DNA from: Brachionus plicatilis
Taxonomy: Eukaryota > Rotifera > Eurotatoria > Ploima > Brachionidae
Assembly: GCA_010279815.1 (NCBI GenBank)
Contig: QEOQ01000206.1
Coordinates: 1,339,628-1,403,627, forward strand
Direction of reading: 5' to 3'
Length of the DNA stretch: 64,000 nucleotides
In this document: positions 51,389 through 63,691 of the stretch, piece after piece
Layout: each line of letters opens with the position of its first letter
Position numbering within the stretch: position 1 is the first letter of the stretch
Notes under the pieces: generated by a model
What the model was told of the DNA's origin: nothing
What the model saw: only the letters and a program-made list of their open reading frames with translations
The model's database searches: none
Made by a program: the position numbers and the translations under genes

Positions 51389-52079
51389 CTGAGTTGTTTA
51401 AAAGTCAAAAGTCTCAAGTCAAGTCCAAGTTCGGACTTAATTTTTTTCTTTTAAAGTCCAAGTCAGGACTTTATTAAAAATTACTTTTCAGAAAAAAAAA
51501 ATTCTAAAAATCTTAAACATAAGTTTTGTCTGATTCGTATAAAGTATTTTATTGGTGTTTATTTATTTTCAAAATATTGATATTTTATTAATCATCATCC
51601 ATTTTTAGGGTTTTAGAATGTTTAATTCTTGGTTCCTTAGAATGTGAGAAAATTTTGTAAATATTATTTAAAAAATATTTTAAAAAATAAGAAACAATAA
51701 GTCTTAATTACAAGTTTATCAATTAAATTAAGAATAGCTTGCAATAAATAGTTAATATAATTGTAGTGTAGAAGATCAATTAGATGCAGTAAACTCTATC
51801 TGAGCCGTAGCCATAATAAATCTGCCAAAAGAGATCTTCGTATGTCAGCTACATAAAAAAGGAACAAATAATTGTAATTATTATATAGATTAAATGGGTT
51901 TAGATTATTTGTAAATTTCAAAAATAAAATTATTCATCTTAAAATAAATTAACATAAACAATTATGTAAGAAAACTTAATTGACACTGCGTCAACTTTGT
52001 TAAGAACTCCACAAAACGCAACAAAAATTTGTTGGTTTCGTTTCAGAGTACTCAAAGAGTCTAAGAAATACACGTCCTG

Positions 52080-55000
52080 AAATGACTCCTGAGGAAAAAA
52101 TCAGTAAACCTGAATTTTCAACTTGGAAAAGTTAACTTTTGATTTTGGAATCAGCAAATTTTTCCAAGGATACAACGATTCAAGATTTGTTGTTCACAGA
52201 TTCTGATTTGACTACCCAAGGAGAAAAATTGCAAAACGAACTGGCAATGTTAAATGAAAAAACTGTCGAATTAGACATTAAGGTAGAAGAAACGAACCTT
52301 TGACATCTGCATGGGTTACTATGGCTAGTCGAGCAGTAGCTCAAGTTGAAGGCAAAAAACTAGAACGTGCACCTGTACAAGTCGAAGTACTCAACTCTGT
52401 CGTTAGTGAACAGAGAGAAAGAGAAAGGAGAAAACTCAACGTTATTGTTTTTGGCGTTCCAGTGAGCACAAAAAAGTCAAAAGAAGGTCAAGATGCGGAC
52501 GACAAAGGTATTGTCGAGAGAACATTTGAAGCTATCAAAGCCGATGTTAAGAAGATAAAATCTATACGACGTTTCAAAGCGAACTCGAATTCTAATCGAC
52601 CACCACCGATTTAAATTCAACTAAACAATGAAAATGATCGTAATATTATTATAAAGTCAGCTTAAGAACTGAGAAAACATACCGAATTTAGGGAAGTCTA
52701 CATTAATCCAGATTTGACCTAGGCAGAGAGGGTTTTGGACAAAAAAAGAAGAGAGGATAGATTTAGCTTAAATGAAAGAGAACGGAGTATGGGTTCAAAT
52801 GTCAGATTTGGGATCAGAGGCGATGGTTTTCTGAGATTTACAGCAGAGCAAGTATGCGAAACCGTCCAAAATAACATGCAACATTAAAAAAATTTCAAAA
52901 AGTAGCGTCTCAAATAAATTAGGTATCAAATTTCAGAAACTTGGTTCTCAGAATATTCGTGTAAACTTTTAGATGGATTTGATTCATTTAATTACTGGAG
53001 AAAGGACTGTGTAGGTTGAGGTGTGTCTATTTTTGTAAACAAAAAGTTGAAGGCATACGAGATAAACGACGAATATTTATACTACACTAATGTGGAACAA
53101 GTTTGGTGTACGATTCAGACTTCATCTGAAAAAATTTTAGTAGGGTGTGTATACAGACCACCAAGCTCAAGAAACTCAGATGATGAGATAATTAAGGTCA
53201 TTAAAAGGTCAAATGTGATTATTTACAATTCCAAGTATTCGGGTGTTATTTTATGTGGAGATTTTAATTGTCCTAAAATAGATTGGCATTACGGCTCATT
53301 TCATTCGTGCCCAAACGACAACACATCTTTCGAGGCTGATTTAATCGAGTGCTTGGACGATTGTTTTTACTTTCAAAATGTGTTCGAATCTACTTTTCAG
53401 TCAGAAATCGGTAAATCGAAAAGTTTAGTTGACTTGGTGATTACCGAAGATCCAAATCGCATCTATGAATCTTATGGACCACCACACGGGGTGGTAAAGC
53501 AAGGTCACCTGACCCTCTCATGGAAATACGAGTTAAAGACGAATGAAAAAGACCAAGATGATGTTTTTCATAGACCGGCTTATAATTATCGAAAAGGGGA
53601 TTACGATTCTTTTTCGAGTTTCCTTAGTGAAGTGGATTGGATTCAAGTTTTTACTGGTTTAAATTTGAATCAAATGTATGATAAATTCTTGTTCTATTAC
53701 GATATTGCATGTAAGCGATTTATACCTAAAAGAAAGCCTAAATTTTAACAATAACCCAGTCAAGCTAAAAACGATGAGTTCATGGATGATTCATCTATGA
53801 ATCACCTCATTTTTTATAGATAAAAAAAAATTTTTGATTAAAACCAGAAAATTTTCATTGTATTCTCTTCAAAACATTTAGAAATGACCCAATCATGAAA
53901 TACTTTAGATTTTCATCTTTGCTTCATTCTTTAATTTTCTCATCAATTATGAATGATTTTTTGGACTAAAACCAAGAAAAAGTTTATGAACTAATTGAAT
54001 TTATTGTGATATATTATTGGTTCGTTGTAAAGTTTTGTGCTTAATAGATATCGATTTCGACTTTCCCTTTTCTTTAATTGGCTTATGTCAACAACAGGCC
54101 ATCCCATCTTCTCTTGTTATTTTTTAAATTTGATCTAACAGCTATTAACTCTTGTCAGTCCAAATTTAAAAAAATGCGTTAACGGCCAAGACGGGTCTTA
54201 TTTGAGCCAAACAAAAAAATCAAAATATAAAAAAAAATTTACGCTTATTTTTTTAATTTTATATTAAATATCAATAATTTTTTATTTCTTTATCAGTTTC
54301 AAAATCAAAAGATAAATTTTTATTTTTTTTAGATAAACGATAAAAAATTAAATTTTGATATTTAAGGGAATAAATCGTAAAATACTTTTAAAATGAGGAA
54401 ACCAGAAAGAAAATTATGAATTCACACAGTTTAGAAGAATTACACACTCTACTAGCCGAAAGATATGAAGCTGAAATATCGAATACTTCTGGAAATTTAA
54501 CTAGATAAAAAGCCGATAATTAGTGTAAATTCTTAATTAATTGTGTTTCTAGTGGATCTCCTCTTAACAAAGGACTTTATGTCTTATTGCTATCATACTA
54601 TCAATGCTAGCAATGCTAGCTATCAATGCTAAATATTAACATTGCTAGCAATGTTCTTAGATTCAAAATTTTACCCAAGCTGCACAATTATAAAGCTAAT
54701 AATTTAATCAAAAGTAAAAAATTAATTTTTTCTATTGAGAAAAAGTGAATTGATGTTTTTAATGAATCAAAAGTGTAGATAAACTTTGAAAAAATTTTGA
54801 AAAAAAACTTATGTTTTTAAAACTTCTGCTTATTATTGTCTTCTTAAAAATAATTTAAAATATTAATGAAAAATTTGAAAAAATTATGATGTATTAGAGT
54901 ATTTTTTCATCGATTATTACCGATGAAATATTCTAATTTTCATCGATGAATTTCGATGAAATGGTTCCTAACTCATTAATGATTCATCTATCAATTTTCA

Positions 55001-56589
55001 TCGATTAATCATCGTTTTTTTGGTGACTGGGAAGCTTTGGATAACTCGGGACTTAAAATTAAACGTAAAAAGAAAGTTTAATGCCTGGAAGATATTTTTG
55101 GCAAGTGGTCGCTGTCCAATCAAAAAAAAAATTTTTATTCAAGAAAGAAACAATTGTCAAAAAAAGATTAAAGATGCGGTGAAAACCTTTGAACTTCAGT
55201 TAGCTATAAATGCCAAATCAAATTCAAAGATGTTTTATAATTATGTATATCGAAATAGAAACCTAAAATCGTCAATTAAGGGCTTAAAACTCGAAGCGTC
55301 TAATGAACCAATTTCTGACCCAAACCAAATTGCAACAATTTTAAACAAACAATTCAAAATGGCTTTCAGTGATGATTCCGAATTAACAATCCCATTTTTT
55401 GAAAATAAAACTGATTTAGCATGCGATCGTGATGCGGAAAACCTGATAACTGTAAGTAAAATAGTGAATAAATTAAAAATTTTGGACATAACTAAAGCAA
55501 TAGGACCAGACAAAATTCATGGAGCAGTCTTAAAAAATTGCGCTGATGCTCTTTTTTGGCCATTGTCTATTTTGTTCAAAAAATATTAATGAAATGAAAT
55601 GATCGAACATTTATTAAGGAACTATTTAATCTCAGCTTCTCTACACTGCTTTTTTCCTAAGAAATCGTGCACAACAAATTTACTTGAAACCCTGGATTTT
55701 ATTACTCAAGGAGTTTCGAAAGGATACGGAGTCGATGTGGTCTATACCGATTTTGCTAAGGCCTTTGATAAAGTTTCACACGAAAAACTTTTGTATAAAC
55801 TTAAGTGTTATAGCTATGGCGAACGCTTAATTGGGTGGATACGATCATTTTTATCTGACCGCTCTCAAAAAGTAGTATTAGATGAAGCCTTTTCGAGTTG
55901 GACTCACGTCACTAGTGGAGTACCCCAATGGTCGGTTTTGGGTCCTTTTCTTTTCATTGTTTATATAAACGACATGCTAGAAATAATCGAGAATAAATGC
56001 GAAGCCTACGCCGATGATACTAAGATACTGTCTCAAATCAATAATATAAATTCAAATCATAGTTTACAATCTGACATCAATAAAGTTTGTAAATGGTCAA
56101 GGAAGTGGTCAATGCAACTAAATGTTGAAAAGTGTAAAGTGTTAAACTGCGGCCGAAACAACATAAAATTTGAGTACACTATGTTTGAAACTCAGATGCT
56201 AAACAAATCAAATTGCGAAATAAGATTTAGGCATTTTTATCCAGAGTGACTTAAAATGGGACGCCCAGGTCAGAAGCTCAACTGCTAAAGCAAATCGTAT
56301 TCTTGGAATGATAAGGAAGTCATTTGAATACCCTACGACGGAAATTATTAAATTACTTTATTGATCGTTTTTCAGGCCTCAGTTGGAGTATGCAATTGCA
56401 TCATGGTGTCCATTTTATAAAAAAGATTTGAATGAACTTGAAAAAGTTCAAAAGGGAGCGACTAAGTTAATCCCTAGTTTGCAAGATCTTGAATATTCAA
56501 AGCGTTTATCGAAACTCGGTTTAAATGATTTTAGAATAAGACGACTTCGAGGTGATCTAATTCAAATGTTTAAGATTGTAAACAATATG
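52080..56589 (+). pseudogene. near-full-length but dead non-LTR retrotransposon (ORF1, EN, RT)
   Basis: 52300-52870 carries an ORF1-like protein (REREKRKLNVIVFGVP-type block, here ERRKLNVIVFGVP) with internal stops. An AP-endonuclease domain follows (52930-53748): ISETWFSEYS, a stop in place of the usual Gly before VSIFVNK, VYRPPSSR, LCGDFNCPKIDW, SLVDLVITE. A 1.28-kb DNA element (53755-55031) splits the frame before KLWITRDLKLNVKRKF. The RT has YTDFAKAFDKVSHEKL, GVPQWSVLGPFLF (Trp replaces the usual Gly) and YADD (55740-56010). An internal deletion near 55590 removes part of the fingers. The C-terminus LEYAIASWCPFYKKDL runs into the junction with the DEGS1 copy at about 56590. CR1/Jockey superfamily; inactive. 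Confidence 0.9.
53755..55031. mobile_element. 1.28-kb DNA element inserted in the LINE ORF2
   Basis: The left end CCCAGTCAAGCTAAAAACGA and the right end (inverse: CCCAGTCACCAAAAAAACGA) form imperfect terminal inverted repeats that continue with ATGATTCATCTAT. Several ATCGATGAA/TTCATCGAT motifs crowd the right end. The interior has no intact frame. A short piece at 54430-54510 (LEELHTLLAERYEAE) might be part of a lost protein. No clear target duplication is seen, so the superfamily is unassigned. It interrupts LINE ORF2 between KRKPKF and KLWITRD. Confidence 0.8.
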
Positions 56590-57453
56590 TTTTTTTTTAG
56601 AATATTTTATTTAAAACCAAAAAAATACGATACTATCTTCATTGAAAATCTAATTGATAACCAGGCTTGAAAAAATATTTAAAAATATCTAAAATAATAA
56701 TAAAATAATAAAAATGGCATTTTAGTCTTTTTTGGATTCAATCATAGATTGTCTATCTGATGCTTGAGCCCATTCTCGAGAATATTTTGTTTGTCTCTTC
56801 ACTCTTGCATATGGTCCCATTTCGCTGCAAGTTATAAAATCATACAAAACCTTAATCCAAGAATGGTGACAAGGCAAATTGTCGTAGAATTCGGGAGCCA
56901 TTTTTTTCACTTCTGGTAGTCTGTAACCTGGAATGTTGGGAAAGTCGTGATGTTCATTATGATATCCCACATTAAATGTGATTAAATTGAGTGGTCCATA
57001 ATAAGAGTAAGTTTCAAAGCCTTTAACGAAAACATAGTGCTCGGCAATAAAGTGTCCAGCAACCGGATGCAAACCCAGACCCAACAGAGTGCCAAGCCAA
57101 AGATAGACAAGAGATTTGATCCCAAAAAAATAGAAAATTGCACTATCAAAAACAATTTGAATGGTCCAGTTGAGAATCTCCAAGAATGTAATTTTCTTTG
57201 GCAAAACAATCACAGGTCTTAAACAATAAAACAATGGCTGCAAAACAATGAAAACAAATTTTCCAACCAACGAAGAAAATAAAATTCCTTCGATTTTTGT
57301 TGGCAGATCGACATCTATTAGCTCATCACCTTGGTATTTGTGATGATCGAGATGATACTTTCGAAAAGTTATTGAGGCCGGAACACCAAGAGGTAAATTA
57401 GCAAAGAAGCCGATCAATCGATTGGCAAAAGGTCTGTGTGCGCCAAATGCCAA
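56590..57453 (-). pseudogene. 5'-truncated copy of the DEGS1 gene 3' end
   Basis: About 860 bp are almost identical to 59184-60047, with a constant offset of 2,594 bp and about four substitutions. The copied protein part starts at [12 protein letters not shown] and runs to the normal stop, so it keeps the second and third histidine boxes but lacks the first (HEIAHN) and both membrane segments before it. The 264-codon open frame gains an unrelated 22-residue N-terminus. The low-coordinate end is a run of nine T (nine A in mRNA sense) just beyond an AATAAA. That is where a polyadenylated transcript would end. It reads as a truncated retrocopy, though a segmental duplication is possible. Not expected to be an active enzyme. 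Confidence 0.85.
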
Positions 57454-57478
57454 TTTTGCGTTAAAATTTTTTGCGTTT
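57451..57478. repeat. 28-bp direct repeat, right copy
   Basis: Second copy of 51361-51388, starting exactly at the 5' breakpoint of the DEGS1 copy (three bases overlap). Confidence 0.85.
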
Positions 57479-59183
57479 AACTTCTTACGAAAAAATATTG
57501 TTACACAAATTAGCATCTTATAATTATCTAATTATTTCTCAATTGAGCATGAACACAAAGTTTGAAGCAATCATTCAAACCCTGATTTTTAACTAAATTT
57601 TAAAAAATAATTAAATGCTTACTTAATATAAGTTATGCTTGAACGATAAATCCAAGTTTATTTTATTTTTATTTTTTTTATTTTTTTATTCATTTATTTT
57701 GTTAAATTTTGGTCTTTTTCTCAGAAGGCTATTAATTCTATTAAACAAATCAATGAATCTACTTATTTAATTAAATTCAATTAAACAAACAAAATTATTA
57801 TCACCATAAAAGCATGATAGTATACAGCTTCTATCTTTTGTTTAACAAAATATTTTAAAAGAGATGATTTTGATGTTTTTATTTGGGTCGTTCATAAATC
57901 ATCGGTTTTATTAAATTTTTAATCCCGGAAAGAGAATTAATAAGCATTTTTTTGAATTATATTCATCAAGAATCTTTATAATGCATTTATTTTGAATTGA
58001 TTATTTAAATATTTTTTTCTTCAAAAAAAAAAATTGAAAAGATTCATCTAATTTTTCGATTTAATTTTTTAGAAATAAACGCAGTACAAATATCTTAAAA
58101 TTTTATATAGATGAGAACTGAAAAATAATATTAACAGACTGCATGACAAATAAGAAGAAAAAGTTTTGAATTAAAACTGATTACTGTTGTTCAATTTTTT
58201 ATTTTTTTTTTAAACAAGTAGTAGTTGAGACAAACATACACAATCGTATAATGCAAAGATTTTCGATTTTACCTAATTTAATTATTTGTCTAAATTTATC
58301 TTGATTTGAATATTTAGATTTGAAATTTTTATATTATGTAAATTAAAATCTGAAGCATAAATATTTTTTTTATAAATTCTTAAAAACATTAGCATTTTGA
58401 TTAAGCATTAACATATTTTTGTTTAGATCGTTAGAAAAATTCTCTTATTTATTATTCAAGGTAAATCAACAGGCTAGTGCCCATGCCTCGTTAGACTGAT
58501 TTACACTTCATTTATTAAATTGATAATAAAAAACAAATATATACATTAAAAATATAAAATATAAAAATTGAATAGAGTTATTGCATTAAAAAAGTCTAAA
58601 TTATTGGAATAAAATATGCCGCGAAAAAAAGAATTAGATAAATATCAAATGAAAATATTTATTCATTTCCTTACACAAAATTTAAAATTATATATATTGT
58701 AATATAATTCATTTAAAAGAAATATTTTAAATAAAATAATAATAAAAGATTTAAATTTTTATTTAAAAAACAAAATTAATATATTTGAATCGAATAAAGT
58801 AAAAGCTAAAATAAAATTAGTTGATTTAAAAAAAAATAGAATTTAAAAAAAGAAAAAAAATAATTAAAAATTAAAAAGACTTTTAGAAAAATTAATTTAC
58901 CCGTATAGCCGAATGATATGTTTGTAAGTCATAAAAGAACTGGATCAAAGATTAAATATAAGCTAAGAATGAGAAAAATTTAAAATTTCTCATCAGTACG
59001 GCAAGATTGTTTAAACTACGAACATCATAAAAAGGGGCAACGGTATCTATAAAAAGTTAATATAATAATTGTGATTATATATAAAATAAATTTGTGGTAA
59101 TTTTTTAAATTGTGGTAATTCAATTAATATTTAGAACAGTCGAATGAATTGCGTAAAAGTATCTAAGAATTTACTTAAAAAAT
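57479..59183. other. spacer between the DEGS1 copy and DEGS1
   Basis: AT-rich with no recognised gene. A short higher-GC patch at 58470-58500 (AGTGCCCATGCCTCG) has no tRNA fold or coding frame that I can support. Confidence 0.45.
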
Positions 59184-59199
59184 GATTTTTTTAGAAAAT

Positions 59200-59205
59200 T
59201 TTATT
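59200..59205 (-). promoter_or_regulatory. polyadenylation signal of DEGS1
   Basis: AATAAA on the minus strand, 110 bp after the DEGS1 stop. It is followed by TTCT and an A7 run at 59192-59186, the point where similarity with the truncated copy stops. Confidence 0.6.
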
Positions 59206-59315
59206 TAAAACCAAAAAAATACGATACTATCTTCATTGAAAATCTAATTGATAACCAGGCTTGAAAAAATATTTAAAAATATCTAAAATAATAATAAAAT
59301 AATAAAAATGGCATT

Positions 59316-60410
59316 TTAGTCTTTTTTGGATTCAATCATAGATTGTCTATCTGATGCTTGAGCCCATTCTCGAGAATATTTTGTTTGTCTCTTCACTCTT
59401 GCATATGGTCCCATTTCGCTGCAAGTTATAAAATCATACAAAACCTTAATCCAAGAATGGTGACAAGGCAAATTGTCGTAGAATTCGGGAGCCATTTTTT
59501 TCACTTCTGGTAGTCTGTAACCTGGAATGTTGGGAAAGTCGTGATGTTCATTATGATATCCCACATTAAATGTGATTAAATTGAGTGGTCCATAATAAGA
59601 GTAAGTTTCAAAGCCTTTAACGAAAACATAGTGCTCGGCAATAAAGTGTCCAGCAACCGGATGCAAACCCAGACCCAACAGAGTGCCAAGCCAAAGATAG
59701 ACAAGAGATTTGATTCCGAAAAAATAGAAAATTGCACTATCAAAAACAATTTGAATGGTCCAGTTGAGAATCTCCAAGAATGTAATTTTCTTTGGCAAAA
59801 CAATCACAGGTCTTAAACAATAAAACAATGGCTGCAAAACAATGAAAACAAATTTTCCAACCAACGAAGAAAATAAAATTCCTTCGATTTTTGTTGGCAG
59901 ATCGACATCTATTAGCTCATCACCTTGGTATTTGTGATGATCGAGATGATACTTTCGAAAAGTTATTGAGGCCGGAACACCAAGAGGTAAATTAGCAAAG
60001 AAGCCGATCAATCGATTGGCAAAAGGTCTGTGTGCACCAAATGCCAAGTTGTGAGCAATTTCATGCAAGCCAAGTGACAATGAATGATTCAGTGTTCCGC
60101 CAACTACATATGAAAGAAATGCTATTTCCATCCATGACATGTCTCTCACTAAATATGACATGCACAATTGAACAAAAACCATAAGGACTAATTGAGCTGC
60201 AATTCTAGGATCATGTCCCATCAACTTTTTAATTTGTGGATATTTTGCTAAAAGTTATTTTTATTATTATTTATAATTTTTTAATTCTGGTTTTGAATAA
60301 TTACCTAGAATTTGTTTTCTTCTTGAAGCATGTGGTTCATCGGTGGCTTCCCAGTAAAAATCATTTTTGTTTGACTTGAATAGATCGACAAATTCGCTAA
60401 GCATTGTCAT
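59316..60410 (-). CDS. DEGS1: Sphingolipid delta-4 desaturase (dihydroceramide desaturase)
   Basis: Two exons on the minus strand, 60410-60305 and 60247-59316, with a 57-bp GT-AG intron after KQIL; 345 codons. The enzyme introduces the 4,5-trans double bond of dihydroceramide to make ceramide, in the ER membrane, using cytochrome b5. The N-terminus keeps the family signature EPHASRRKQILAKYPQIK. All three histidine boxes are present: HEIAHN, YHLDHH and [12 protein letters not shown]. Hydrophobic segments flank them, and [12 protein letters not shown] and [20 protein letters not shown] are typical. Length is slightly above the vertebrate enzyme. Start: first ATG of the frame, in a MTML context, with no upstream competitor in the exon. 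Intact and expected to be active. A truncated copy lies at 56590-57453. Confidence 0.95.
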
Positions 60411-62140
60411 TAATCTAAAATAGACAATTTGTAATTAGAATTTCAATTTTATTATAATTCAATTATTTTTTTCTAACTCATAAATAGCAGCTGATCTTTT
60501 TTTAGCTATCGACTTAAAAAAAAACTTGTTTTTTTTTTCAAGCAACAAAAACTAATTTATTTTAAAATAATTCATTTCTAGAAATATATGATTTCTAACT
60601 ATTTTTGAATCGAAAAAATTTATCTTTTTTATACGATTTTTGAAAAAAGGTGTCTAAATTATATAAAAGCTCAGGTTCAAAAACCTTTTCATATTATTCT
60701 ATCGATTTTATAATTTAAAAGTAATTAAAGAATTCAAATTAGTTATTTTAAATAGATAAAAATGAATTCCAAATTTTGGAAATTTTTAGGTATGATTAAA
60801 AATTCATGACAAAAATGAACTAATTTGATCAATATGTTTAGACATTAACTAGAGATTATATTTATTATTATAAAATAAATAAAATGTTGCTATTTTAAAA
60901 ACATACATATGTCATTAATAATCCAACTCTTTGATCAGTTTAAAGAATTTAAAATATTTTCCCTTCCTAGATTTTTTAGATCCTCTAAAGACTTCAAATT
61001 TCATTATCAAAAATTATTATCATATATTTTTTTCTTTTTTATGTAAATAATGGTATAAAAAGTCACTAATAAAACATTATATATGAATTAATGATTTGAA
61101 AAAAAAATCTTCAGATAAAAAAAAATCCAAAACAGAAGAATAACAAAAAATTTTCTTCAAATACCTAAAAATATTTATGTGATTAAAGAACAAGCAATTG
61201 TGGCCAGAAATATCTTATTGTGTGATCTTAAAATATCATCAGTATTAAATTAAAATTTCAAAAGACGAAGAAAAATTTCTTAAATTTTTAGCAATCCCTG
61301 ATTTGAAATTTTAATTTTAAATCCAAGAATTTATAGGCTGAAAAAGAGAAGTATAAATCTTAAAACAGCAAAAATAAAATATACAATATTCAAATTTATT
61401 TGGGACAAAAGCGTTGCCTAGTAAATTTTGATGCTTAAAAACGGAACATTAAAAAAAAAAAAATTATTTTCACAAGTTTTTTTTAAATTTTAACTAAATA
61501 TTATTTTCTTTTCTTTCAATATGAACTAAACATAAAAAATTTATCTCCTTTAATAAATTCAAAAATCATTTTATTATTATTTAATGTAAATTTTCTTATG
61601 GTAGACGTTTAAACAAATAATATGATAAAATATATAAACAAATTAAAAGTAGAGATAAATAATCCATAATTTAACTTGTATTAAAAAATAAAATGTTTCT
61701 CGCACAGAAAGCGAACGGTATTAAATTTTCTTTTTCTCAATAGAATATATTAAGCAAATTTAATAAAAAAAAAAAAGTGATTTGGGTCAAAAATGGTTTC
61801 AAATTAAATTCTATTTTACTGACTTAAATTTGATCTGAATATAAGACAAAAATTTAAAGTTTTCATTTATAAATATTATTTCTTTGGTCCTTATTTAGTA
61901 TTATAACATTTTAAATAGGCTTTGTCAGGAATTAAATTTTAATTAACAAATATAATTTTTTTTTAATTTATAAAAATTTTCAATAATTCATTGGACTTTT
62001 TTTTGAAAGTTTAGACAGAAAAAATACAAATTTGAGTCTCCCCTCCTGATTTAAAAAACGAATAAGAATCTAGATCGAGCTTTAACAAATTCATGATTAA
62101 AATTAATTTTAATAAAAAATATCAAATTATCTAATCCCAA
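60411..62140. other. upstream region of DEGS1, no gene seen
   Basis: AT-rich sequence that must contain the DEGS1 promoter. No core motif is distinctive against the background, and no exon is supported. Confidence 0.45.
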
Positions 62141-62144
62141 ACTA

Positions 62145-62845
62145 ATAAGGCCATCTCCATCCTAGGACAGCCGAGAAGAAAGTTGAGATTCTGGACCAAC
62201 TCCACCTTCATAACGCTAAACTGCGCATATTTCAGGCCCCACTTGGAGTATGCAGCAGTGGTATGTTCTCTTTACACTGGCAAGGACAGCAACATTCTTA
62301 AGAAAGTATAGAGACGAGCAACCAAACTCGTTCCGAAAATCCGTAACTTCAATTACAGTGATCGACTTTCCATCTTGGGACTGCACACCCTGAGCGAAGG
62401 CAGGACCGGAGGAGACATGATCCAAATGTTCAAGATCAGAAACGGCCTAAATAGAATATATTGGGTCAGAACTCTCCTGTACTGCAGCCCACTTTCCCAA
62501 CCCGGACCAGTCCCGGGTATTAGATGGCACAAGAGACATCTCTTCATCCAAGCACCTACCAATTGCACCCAGCGTGAAAACTTTTTCACGAATCATGCCA
62601 TCAGAGAGTGGAACAGTCTATCTGCGACAATAATCGGGGCCTTGACTTTAAACCAGTTCAATAACATATTTGACGCATGGAAGTATTCCGGTGGACCTGG
62701 GGTCTCGGAATACCGGTATAACGAGTTCATTCTTCCTAAACGACCACCGGGACAGATTTCCTATGGCGACGCTACCATAGACGGCTTCTTTAGTAAGACG
62801 TCTCCGCAAGCCTGCTTGCTGTAGCTTTTTATTATTGTTATATGA
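62145..62845 (+). pseudogene. 5'-truncated non-LTR retrotransposon (ORF2 C-terminus)
   Basis: GC-rich against its flanks. In plus-strand reading, 62165-62340 gives QAPLGVCSS-like and LEYAA pieces across frames. The frame 62350-62824 gives YSDRLSILGLHTLSEGRTGG, DMIQMFKIRNGLNRIYW, then FFTNHAIREWNSLSATI and LNQFNNIFDAWK, the usual CR1/Jockey ORF2 C-terminal block. A stop replaces one codon after ILKKV. The tail near 62830 is ATTATTGTTAT. Inactive. Confidence 0.88.
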
Positions 62846-63514
62846 AAATTAGATAACAATTTTAGCTTATCTAAGTTTAATTGAAATTAAAAAACTTTAT
62901 GTAAGCATACAGCATTTTTATTACCAATAATAAGATTTTTAAAAATAGATATCATGCTTGTCAGTTAAACAATAAATAAAAAAATATCTAAGTCGTAAGT
63001 TTCTTAATAATCTTTGTGAATGAAAATATTTAATGGTTTCTTTATAAAAAAAATTATAAAATAATGTAAGAAAGGTTGTTAAAACTAGTTTTTCAAACTT
63101 CCAACTTTGATATAAGATTTAAACATTCTTTTAAGCGATTTTTGTTTAATTTTTAAATTTAAAAGAATAAAATTTAGAGCAAACAAAATAATTTTAAGTT
63201 TTGAGTTTTTAAAAGCACTAATATTTCAATAAAACAATTAAGAATATATTAGAATTTTTAAGTTTTCATCAAACAAAAATCGAAAATTTACAAAATAAAT
63301 AAATTCTACCTTCGAATTTAATATTATTTTATCTTTGCTATATTTCTTTTTTTGTTGATAGGCTGTTTTTTATATTTTCTAATTTGAAAGCTAAAAAAAA
63401 ATGTCACTAACGATTTAGTTGGTAATTTTTAAGTTTCGATGCTTATCTTTAATTTAAAAACATTAAATAGAAAAAAACTAAACATAGAGTTGATAAATTG
63501 CTAATTATTTAGTG
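62846..63514. other. spacer without recognised gene
   Basis: AT-rich sequence between the LINE fragment and the hairpin cluster. No supported feature. Confidence 0.45.
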
Positions 63515-63691
63515 TAATGTTTACATTAGTACCCTTGGGTCCGTCTATCCGATCTCTCTCGTTAGACGTATTGGAGCATGTATTTATGCTCCATCTTATC
63601 TTAAACGCTCATGGTTAAGTTAATTAACTCCAGTGATATCGACAAAGATGTCGCTATATCACAATTTAGTTGAGTATATGTCTAGTAAACA
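63515..63691. repeat. multi-hairpin block bounded by TGTTTAC/GTAAACA
   Basis: A sequence of unusual composition holds consecutive perfect stems: TAATGT/ACATTA (63515-63528), CGTCTA/TAGACG (63542-63547 with 63563-63568), GGAGCAT/ATGCTCC (63573-63579 with 63586-63592), the palindrome AGTTAATTAACT (63618-63629), and GTGATAT-CGACA/TGTCG-ATATCAC (63633-63644 with 63649-63662). The outer ends TGTTTAC (63518) and GTAAACA (63691) are inverted. It could be a structured RNA gene or a small inverted-repeat element. Strand is undecided. Confidence 0.6.

Noticed and set aside
53755..55031. piggyBac origin, suggested by CCC...GGG ends
   Set aside because: The flanks are not TTAA on either side.
56722..57516. 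264-codon desaturase-like open frame as a second functional DEGS1
   Set aside because: It lacks the N-terminal half including the first histidine box, and its first 22 residues come from unrelated flank.
63515..63691. Spliced-leader RNA gene as an explanation for the hairpin block
   Set aside because: No convincing donor GT after a first stem-loop and no Sm-type AATTTTTGG site between stems.
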